5,305 bases of DNA, taken from assembly GCA_035943355.1 (NCBI GenBank), contig DASZCG010000015.1, positions 1 to 5,305 of the forward strand, read 5' to 3'. Position 1 is the stretch's first letter. Each line of letters begins with the position of its first letter. The position numbers were made by a program, and so were the translations under genes. Source of the stretch: 20CM-2-65-7 sp035943355 (GTDB taxonomy: Bacteria > Gemmatimonadota > Gemmatimonadetes > Gemmatimonadales > GWC2-71-9). This document shows positions 1-4,793 of this stretch, piece after piece. The notes under the pieces are model-generated. The model ran no database searches. It worked only from the letters and a program-made list of their open reading frames with translations, and was not told the DNA's origin.

Positions 1-95
1 TCGGTAAAGACGGAGCAGATGGCGTCGACATCGCCCCGCTCCCAACCCTTGCCGAACGCGTCGATCAAGGCGCGATACGTGTCGCTCATGGGCAT
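1..95 (-). CDS. NTF2/SnoaL-like family protein, N-terminal fragment (runs off left edge)
   Basis: Reading the minus strand from the ATG at 95 gives an open frame of 31 codons to the window edge without a stop, beginning MPMSDTYRALIDAFG and continuing through a GWERGDVDAI stretch to SVFT. An opening helix followed by 'W..GD.DA....F(T)' is the typical start of SnoaL-like / nuclear transport factor 2-like proteins (small alpha+beta barrel, usually 110-150 residues; isomerases, hydrolases or ligand-binding proteins). The rest lies outside the window, so no activity can be assigned. Two in-frame ATGs compete, at 95 and 89. Only a weak GGA (106-104) precedes the first, while the second sits 7 bases after a TATATT -10-like box and could be a leaderless start. 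The gene is divergent from the redox operon. It is too short and too truncated for certainty, but the amino acid pattern is convincing. Confidence 0.68.
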   Translation of the reverse strand, partial: MPMSDTYRALIDAFGKGWERGDVDAICSVFT

Positions 96-96
96 G

Positions 97-102
97 AATA
101 TA
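97..102 (-). promoter_or_regulatory. candidate -10 box for the leftward NTF2-like gene
   Basis: On the minus strand the hexamer TATATT lies at 102-97, matching TATAAT at five of six positions in otherwise GC-rich DNA. Transcription starting about 7 bases downstream would begin at or next to the ATG at 89, which would make the mRNA leaderless. No good TTGACA-like -35 is visible about 17 bases upstream. The call rests on one box and its spacing. Confidence 0.35.
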
Positions 103-160
103 GTCCGATCCCTGACGGCCCCATCCGGGGCACAAGTGCTCGACGTACTACCATACGCCG

Positions 161-180
161 AGAGTGAGTTTTCTCACCCT
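161..180 (+). promoter_or_regulatory. inverted repeat / hairpin in the leader of the redox operon
   Basis: GTGAG (164-168), a TTTT loop (169-172) and CTCAC (173-177) form a perfect 5-bp palindrome. One A/C mismatch (163/178) and two more pairs (162/179, 161/180) extend it to a 7-bp stem with one bulge. It lies 6 bases before the AGGAGGT ribosome binding site. A weak TAnnnT box (TACCAT, 149-154) upstream would put the transcript start near 161, so this could be an operator at +1 or an RNA hairpin at the 5' end of the leader. The rest of the 96-198 intergenic stretch shows no recognisable -35, riboswitch or terminator. Confidence 0.33.
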
Positions 181-186
181 GAAAGC

Positions 187-193
187 AGGAGGT
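187..193 (+). promoter_or_regulatory. strong Shine-Dalgarno site for the small Cys/His protein
   Basis: AGGAGGT, the full anti-16S complement, stands 5 bases before the ATG at 199. It fixes the start there rather than at the ATG at 19, 60 codons upstream in the same open frame. Confidence 0.88.
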
Positions 194-198
194 GCACG

Positions 199-582
199 AT
201 GTTGAAGCGGATCTCCACGGCGACGGTGCTCCTGGCGCTCTGCGCGCTGCCCCTTGCGGCGCAGCAGCAGAAGCCGGCGGCCACCCCCGGCAACGAAATG
301 ACCATGACTGGCCAGGTCATCGATCTGAACTGCTACACGACGATGGGCGCCTCCGGGCCAGCCCATCAGGCATGCGCGAAGGCGTGCGCCAAGGCCGGCG
401 TCGCCCTCGCTATTCTGGGCTCGGACGGCACGGTCTACATGCCCGTCTCCTCCAAGCCGGCCGACCCGCAGAACTCGCGCCTCGAGCCGTTCGTCGAGGG
501 CAAAGTCAAAGTGACGGGGATGCACCGCTCCAGTAACGGCGTTCATACGATCGAGATCAAGACAATCGAAGCCGCGAGCTGA
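199..582 (+). CDS. small exported Cys/His-motif protein of unknown function
   Basis: Encodes 127 residues. Residues 1-21 form a classic signal peptide: LKR n-region, hydrophobic TVLLALCALPL core and an AA|Q cleavage site, so the mature protein of about 106 residues should be periplasmic. Cys15 is inside the signal and the preceding LAL is not a proper lipobox. The mature part has GQVIDLNC (Cys45), then His56-x2-Cys59-x3-Cys63 (HQACAKAC), then a beta-rich half (ILGSDGTVYMPV, LEPFVEGKVKVTG, NGVHTIEIKTI) that resembles a small OB-like barrel. I recognise the overall pattern from uncharacterised secreted bacterial proteins but know of no proven function. The three cysteines and one histidine could bind a metal or form a disulfide; there is no CxxCH haem motif. 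The start is set by a perfect ribosome binding site. The stop overlaps the next start by one base (TGATG), so translation is probably coupled to the thioredoxin-domain gene, which suggests a redox link. Confidence 0.85.
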   Translation: MLKRISTATVLLALCALPLAAQQQKPAATPGNEMTMTGQVIDLNCYTTMGASGPAHQACAKACAKAGVALAILGSDGTVYMPVSSKPADPQNSRLEPFVEGKVKVTGMHRSSNGVHTIEIKTIEAAS

Positions 583-1952
583 TGCGCCTGAAGCTGGGGA
601 CGGGGGCAGGCGCCGCGCTCGCGCTGGCTGTCCGCGGCGCGGGCCAGCCCGGCCCCCCCCCCGGCTTCACACTTCTCTTTCTCGGCCGTTCCCCCACCGC
701 TCACGTCGGTCGCTACACGTGGGCGCCCGACGCGCCGCACAGCCGGCTGATCGCGTTCGACGGAGACCTGCACGTCGTCCGTACGGTCACAGATCCTCGC
801 CTGTCCAGCCCCGTGGCCGTCGCGCCCTACCCGCGCGACCGGCTGCTCATCACGGAGCGCACCGGCGAGGGCGTCGTGTTCGACACTACGGGCAAGCCGG
901 TGCGGGAGTGGGAGAGCCCCTTTCCCGCCTCCTTATATGCGACCGACGGATCCCGCGTCGTCGCTTCACGATCGCCCTACTTCGTGCAGTTCGTTGCCGA
1001 GAATGGCAGCGCCCCGCTCCTGTGGATGCTCGATTCGCTGGGGCACACGTATGCGGGTGTCGGCGTCATTCACGTGCCGGAAATTGGCTACCTCGCTCAG
1101 CTCGTCAACGCGGGGCCGGTCGCGATCTCGGACGGCGTGACGTACTACGCACCCCTCGTACGCGACGAGGTGCTCCGCCTCGATGCCGCCGGCTCGCCGG
1201 TCTGGCGCAGCTCGCGCGGGCTGATTCCGGTGGAACGCGACCCCCGCTTCGCCGCCGGCAAGGGGGTACGCGTCGAGCACGCGCTCATCAACATCGCGAT
1301 GACGGTGGGACCCGATGGCCGCCTCTACGTGCTGGGTGGACAGGACTCCGCCGCCACGCGGCTGCGACTCGATGTGCTGAATCGTGAAACCGGCGCGATC
1401 GTCTCGAGCCGCGTGCTGGGCACGGCGGCGACGGCGATCGCGGTGGACCGGCAGGGCCGGATCCGCGTGCTCGATCCGGACCGGCTGATGGCGCAGATTC
1501 CGACCCGCGGCCGCGACCTGTTCGAGCCGGCATTCGCCCTGCCCGACCTCGCAGGCCGGCTGGTCCGGTTGGAGGATTATCGCGGTAAGGTCACGCTGGT
1601 GAACTTCTGGGCCTCCTGGTGCGAGCCCTGCCGCGAGGAGTTTCCGAACATGGCGGAGCTGTACAAGGATTACGCCGAGCACGGCTTCGCCATCGCAGCC
1701 ATCTCGGATGACGTGAGCGACAGCAAGATGCGGGCGTTCGTGCGGGAATTCCGGCCGCCATTTCCCATTCTGGTGGGCGGCGGCCGCATGAAGGCCGTGT
1801 ATCATTATCGCGGCCTGCCATACTCGGTGCTCATCGACCGGAACGGCCGCGTCATCGAGCGGATCTTCGGCTTCGGTGGCGAGCAGGAATTCCGGCGACT
1901 CCGGGAAACGATTGCGAGGGAACTCGATGCTGGCCCTGCTGCTCGTCGTTAG
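582..1952 (+). CDS. beta-propeller protein with C-terminal TlpA-like thioredoxin domain
   Basis: Encodes 456 residues. Residues 1-22 are a weak signal-like segment (RLK, then an Ala/Leu/Gly-rich core, interrupted by Arg18). Residues ~40-305 hold repeated short beta motifs with turns such as GPDGRLYVL and DRQGRIRVLD, which read as an NHL/SMP-30-type propeller. Residues ~312-447 are a TlpA/AhpC-TSA-type thioredoxin fold: VTLVNFWASW leads into the WCEPC active site (346-350), ISDD follows, and the cis-proline loop is GLP (Pro413) before YSVLIDRNGRV. The domain looks complete and redox competent. TlpA/ResA-like proteins normally reduce periplasmic disulfides; the propeller presumably recognises a partner, which is inference. 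The ATG overlaps the upstream stop by one base and has only a poor ribosome site, implying coupling. The last 26 bases overlap the PQQ dehydrogenase gene. A run of ten C lies early in the gene. The thioredoxin call is firm and the propeller type is less so. Confidence 0.88.
   Translation: MRLKLGTGAGAALALAVRGAGQPGPPPGFTLLFLGRSPTAHVGRYTWAPDAPHSRLIAFDGDLHVVRTVTDPRLSSPVAVAPYPRDRLLITERTGEGVVFDTTGKPVREWESPFPASLYATDGSRVVASRSPYFVQFVAENGSAPLLWMLDSLGHTYAGVGVIHVPEIGYLAQLVNAGPVAISDGVTYYAPLVRDEVLRLDAAGSPVWRSSRGLIPVERDPRFAAGKGVRVEHALINIAMTVGPDGRLYVLGGQDSAATRLRLDVLNRETGAIVSSRVLGTAATAIAVDRQGRIRVLDPDRLMAQIPTRGRDLFEPAFALPDLAGRLVRLEDYRGKVTLVNFWASWCEPCREEFPNMAELYKDYAEHGFAIAAISDDVSDSKMRAFVREFRPPFPILVGGGRMKAVYHYRGLPYSVLIDRNGRVIERIFGFGGEQEFRRLRETIARELDAGPAARR
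653..662 (+). repeat. homopolymer tract of ten C
   Basis: Ten consecutive C encode the PPP of QPGPPPG at residues 25-27, just after the putative signal segment of the propeller-thioredoxin protein. The frame as written is open and the upstream part reads best in this frame. Such tracts are prone to slippage and to sequencing error. Confidence 0.9.
1916..1920 (+). promoter_or_regulatory. Shine-Dalgarno site for the PQQ dehydrogenase
   Basis: GAGGG lies 6 bases before the ATG at 1927, inside the 3' end of the thioredoxin-domain gene. It favours this ATG over the in-frame GTG at 1876, which has no ribosome site. An in-frame TTG at 1912, with GGGA at 1903-1906, remains an alternative. Confidence 0.6.
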
Positions 1953-3822
1953 CGCGCAGCTTCCCGGCGACTGGCCGGTCTATGGCCACGACGCCGGTGG
2001 AGCGCGGTTCTCCCCGCTGGTCCAGATCACGCGCGACAACGTGGCCCAGCTCCAGGTCGCCTGGACCTATCACGCCGGCATACCCGACATGTCCACCATG
2101 TCGCACCGGCCGCCCGCGCTCGAGGTCACGCCGATCGTGGTGGACGGCACGATGTTCGTGATCGCGCCCACCGGGATCGTCGCGGCACTCGACCCCGCCA
2201 CGGGCACCGAACGCTGGCGGTACGATGCCGGCGTCAACCCGCATCGCGGCTACGGCGACTTCGCGAGCCGGGGGGTCAGTTACTGGCGAGACAGTCGCGC
2301 CACGACAGGAGCGGCCTGCGCCCACCGCATCATCGTGGCGACTATCGATGCCCGGCTCGTGGAGCTCGACGCCGCCACGGGGAAACCGTGCGCCGCCTTC
2401 GGCGCGGGTGGCGTCGTGGACCTGCGGAAGGGTCTCCGCGTCGCACCAGACGAGTTCGTTTTTTACGAAGTGACGTCGCCGCCGGCCATTGTGGGAGACC
2501 TGATCATCACCGGTTCGGCGATCGCGGATAACACCAACCTCGCGCCCGCGAGCGGCGAAGTCCGCGCGTGGGACGTGCGGACCGGCGCGCTCAAGTGGTC
2601 GTTCGATCCCATCCCGCAGGATTCGACGGACCCCGCCTTCAAGACGTGGGAGCGATGGAGCGCCCCGCGCACCGGTGGCGCCAACGTCTGGTCGGTGATC
2701 GTCGCCGACCCGGCACGTGATCTCGTGTTCCTGCCCACGACCAGTCCCGCGCCGGACTACTTCGGCGGCATGCGGCTCGGAGAGAACCGCTACGCGAATT
2801 CGATTGTGGCGCTGCGTGCCTCGACGGGCCGGATGGTTTGGCACTTCCAGACCACGCATCACGACATCTGGGATTATGACAACGCGGCGCCACCGGCGCT
2901 GGGGACGGTGACGCAGAATGGCGTGAAGATCCCCGTGGTCATTCAGGTGCCCAAGACGGGAATGCTGTACGTGCTCGAGCGGACGACCGGTAAACCGGTG
3001 TTCGCGGTGGAAGAACGCTCCGTGCCCCCGAGCAGTGTGCCTGGCGAAGTTGCGTCCGCTACGCAGCCGTTCACCGCCGTGACACCGCCGCTCTCGCCCC
3101 TGCAGTACACGGCGAATGACGCCTGGGGGCCTACGCCCGAGGCGCAGGCGGCCTGCCGCGCGCTCCTGGGAGCTTTGCGTAACGATGGCCCATTCACCCC
3201 ACCCTCTCTGGAGGGAACGCTCGTCGTGCCCGGCAACATCGGCGGCGCTGCCTGGGGCGGTGTCGCCATAGATGAAAGCCAGGCGCTCGCGATCGTTCCC
3301 GTGAATCGCCTCCCGGCCATGGTGCAGCTCTTCCGCGCCGACGGGTTCAATGGCGACAGCCTGCGAGCGTCGGATGCCCAACGCGGCCTGACCGATTTTG
3401 AGTACACGCGCATGCGCGGCACACCCTACATCATGCGCCGGCGTCTGATCCTCGGTCCCACCGGCCTGCCCTGTGTAAAGCCCCCGTTTGGCTCCCTGAT
3501 AGCAGTCAGTCTCAAGACCGGTGAGATCGTCTGGAACGTCCCCCTCGGCACCATGGGCGGTTTCCCCGGCTCAGTGAATCTCGGCGGGCCGATCGTCACT
3601 GGGGGCGGAGTCGTGTTCATCGGCGCGACGCTCGACCGCGCGATTCGGGCGTTCGATATCGGGACGGGCCGGGAGCTGTGGAAGGCCGATCTCCCGGCAG
3701 GCGCCCGCGCGACCCCCATGACCTACGAGGCGGGCGGCAGGCAGTTCGTGGTGATCGCGGCGGGCGGCGGCGGCCCCTTCGGCGCGGGGGATGCCATCAT
3801 CGCGTTTGCACTTCCGAAGTGA
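1927..3822 (+). CDS. exported PQQ-dependent dehydrogenase, soluble glucose-dehydrogenase-like
   Basis: Encodes 631 residues. Quinoproteins of this family oxidise alcohols or sugars in the periplasm and pass electrons to quinone or cytochrome. After a short hydrophobic leader (LALLLVVSA) the mature part opens DWPVYGHDAGGARFSPL, as in the membrane glucose dehydrogenase (Gcd) catalytic domain, and similarity runs to the end (ARATPMTYEAGGRQFVVIAAGG). At least six propeller tryptophan motifs of the form D..TG...W are visible, for example at 89-100, 215-227, 296-308, 527-539 and 576-588. The active-site motif HHDIWDYD (311-318) and PKTG (Lys343) are present; Asp316 and Lys343 have the same 27-residue spacing as Asp466/Lys493 of E. 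coli Gcd, numbers recalled from memory. It lacks the five-helix membrane anchor of Gcd and has no CxxCH haem site, so its electron acceptor is a separate protein. The gene overlaps the preceding one by 26 bases. A TTG start at 1912 would add five residues, including an Arg, and give a more normal signal peptide. The substrate is unknown and probably not glucose. Confidence 0.93.
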   Translation: MLALLLVVSAQLPGDWPVYGHDAGGARFSPLVQITRDNVAQLQVAWTYHAGIPDMSTMSHRPPALEVTPIVVDGTMFVIAPTGIVAALDPATGTERWRYDAGVNPHRGYGDFASRGVSYWRDSRATTGAACAHRIIVATIDARLVELDAATGKPCAAFGAGGVVDLRKGLRVAPDEFVFYEVTSPPAIVGDLIITGSAIADNTNLAPASGEVRAWDVRTGALKWSFDPIPQDSTDPAFKTWERWSAPRTGGANVWSVIVADPARDLVFLPTTSPAPDYFGGMRLGENRYANSIVALRASTGRMVWHFQTTHHDIWDYDNAAPPALGTVTQNGVKIPVVIQVPKTGMLYVLERTTGKPVFAVEERSVPPSSVPGEVASATQPFTAVTPPLSPLQYTANDAWGPTPEAQAACRALLGALRNDGPFTPPSLEGTLVVPGNIGGAAWGGVAIDESQALAIVPVNRLPAMVQLFRADGFNGDSLRASDAQRGLTDFEYTRMRGTPYIMRRRLILGPTGLPCVKPPFGSLIAVSLKTGEIVWNVPLGTMGGFPGSVNLGGPIVTGGGVVFIGATLDRAIRAFDIGTGRELWKADLPAGARATPMTYEAGGRQFVVIAAGGGGPFGAGDAIIAFALPK

Positions 3823-3834
3823 GTTTCCTAACCT
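3806..3834 (+). promoter_or_regulatory. candidate promoter for the nucleoside hydrolase gene
   Basis: Within the end of the dehydrogenase gene and the 17-base gap, TTGCAC (3806-3811) and TAACCT (3829-3834) are 17 bases apart. Each matches its consensus at only three of six positions, including the TTG of the -35 and the first, second and last bases of the -10. Transcription would start close to the GTG at 3840. The match could be chance. Confidence 0.25.
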
Positions 3835-3839
3835 AGAGG

Positions 3840-4793
3840 GTGCCACTCCCGATAATCATCGATACAGACCCGGGCATCGACGACTGCCTGGCGCTCCTGC
3901 TGGCGCTCAACTCGCCCGAGCTCGACGTGCGCGCCATCTCGATATCCTACGGCAACACGGTCGTCGAAAATGCGTATCGGAACTGTGTGGAAATACTGCG
4001 TCGAGCTAATCGTCGCGTTCCGATCGGCATCGGTGCCCGGCGGCCGCACAAGCGTCAGCTCGAGGTGGCGGCCGATACCCATGGCCCCTCCGGGCTGGGG
4101 TACGCGGAAGTGCCGCCTGCGGGCGTCATCCTCGATTACGTGCGACCGTTGGAGCGGCTGCTCGACGCTCAGCCAGAACCGGTCACGCTCGTGACCCTGG
4201 GCCCCGTCACGAGCTTCGCGCTCGTGCTGCGCTCCAATCCCGACCTCGTAGCCGAAAAAGTGCGCCGCCACATCGCGATGATCGGCAACGTCGAAGCCGC
4301 CGGAAACCAGACGCGCTTCTCCGAGTTCAACGCCTGGTGCGACCCTGAGGCGCTGGCGACGGTGCTCGCCGCCGAAATTCCGACCGAAATGATCGGCCTC
4401 GACGTCACGCGCAAGCTCGTGGTGCGAGCCAACGAGGTCGAGCGGCTGGCACAGAGCGCGACATGGTTGTACGACGCGCTGCGATTCTACGTCGAATTCC
4501 ACAGAAAACAGGAAGGGCTCGACGGCGCGGTCGTGAACGACGTCCTCGCGATCGCCTACCTGCTGGAGCCGGAGGTGCTGACGTTCAGCGATTTGCGGAT
4601 GTCGGTCGACCTGGGCGACGGGCAGAGCCGCGGGCGCACCAAGCTCGATCCGAAGGGGTCGTTCGCGCGCGTCGCGATGGAGGTGCTTACCGCTCCCGTG
4701 CGGCGGCTGTTGTTCGATCGCGTGCTGCTGCCCTCGGGGGGGGGCGCGTCGGACGCCCCGCCCCCGCCGCTCCCTGAGGAGGCGCTGGCGTGA
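3840..4793 (+). CDS. inosine-uridine-preferring type nucleoside hydrolase
   Basis: Encodes 317 residues, close to the usual ~310. Nucleoside hydrolases split the N-glycosidic bond of ribonucleosides into base and ribose in the cytoplasm; no signal peptide is seen. The N-terminal calcium and ribose-binding signature IIIDTDPGIDD is at 5-15 (Asp10, Asp14, Asp15), followed by Asn39 in SYGNT, HGPSGLG (His81-), LGPVTS (120-125), and the second sugar-binding block SEFNAWCDPEA (Glu162, Asn164, Asp168). The late metal ligand is Asp234 in VVNDVLAIA; most relatives have His before this Asp and here it is Asn233. The last ~19 residues, after a run of nine G, are a Gly/Pro-rich tail outside the fold. The GTG at 3840 is the only start that keeps the whole signature, because an in-frame TAG lies at 3834. 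GAGG touches the start codon with no spacing, so initiation may be leaderless or coupled to the dehydrogenase stop 17 bases upstream. The base preference cannot be read from sequence. Confidence 0.92.
   Translation: MPLPIIIDTDPGIDDCLALLLALNSPELDVRAISISYGNTVVENAYRNCVEILRRANRRVPIGIGARRPHKRQLEVAADTHGPSGLGYAEVPPAGVILDYVRPLERLLDAQPEPVTLVTLGPVTSFALVLRSNPDLVAEKVRRHIAMIGNVEAAGNQTRFSEFNAWCDPEALATVLAAEIPTEMIGLDVTRKLVVRANEVERLAQSATWLYDALRFYVEFHRKQEGLDGAVVNDVLAIAYLLEPEVLTFSDLRMSVDLGDGQSRGRTKLDPKGSFARVAMEVLTAPVRRLLFDRVLLPSGGGASDAPPPPLPEEALA
4736..4744 (+). repeat. homopolymer tract of nine G near the 3' end of the nucleoside hydrolase gene
   Basis: Nine consecutive G (last base of the Ser299 codon through Gly302) mark the end of the conserved fold. 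One extra G would end translation at the TGA at 4775-4777, which falls on the first bases of the next gene's ribosome site, instead of at 4793. Confidence 0.9.
4776..4782 (+). promoter_or_regulatory. strong Shine-Dalgarno site for the hydroxyacyl-CoA-dehydrogenase-like gene
   Basis: GAGGAGG lies 7 bases before the GTG at 4790. It supports a GTG start overlapping the preceding stop as GTGA. Confidence 0.85.

Noticed and set aside
19..198. N-terminal extension of the small Cys/His protein from the ATG at 19
   Set aside because: It lacks a ribosome site, would bury a perfect signal peptide 60 residues inside the protein, and overlaps the divergent gene on the minus strand. AGGAGGT clearly marks the ATG at 199.
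232..243. Possible lipoprotein box (LALC) in the small exported protein
   Set aside because: The residue before Cys15 is Leu rather than Gly/Ala/Ser, and a standard AA|Q signal-peptidase I site follows.
373..387. Haem c attachment in the CAKAC segment of the small protein
   Set aside because: The spacing is CxxxC and no His follows the second Cys, so it is not a CxxCH site.
966..1805. 279-codon minus-strand open frame opposite the propeller-thioredoxin gene
   Set aside because: Same kind of shadow: no motifs, biased composition, and the plus strand encodes a clear thioredoxin domain.
1852..3381. 509-codon open frame on the minus strand opposite the PQQ dehydrogenase
   Set aside because: Arg/His/Gly-rich with no recognisable domain. 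It is an antisense shadow of a high-GC gene whose plus-strand product matches a known family from end to end.
3823..3839. Transcription terminator between the dehydrogenase and nucleoside hydrolase genes
   Set aside because: The 17-base gap contains no stem-loop and no T-run.
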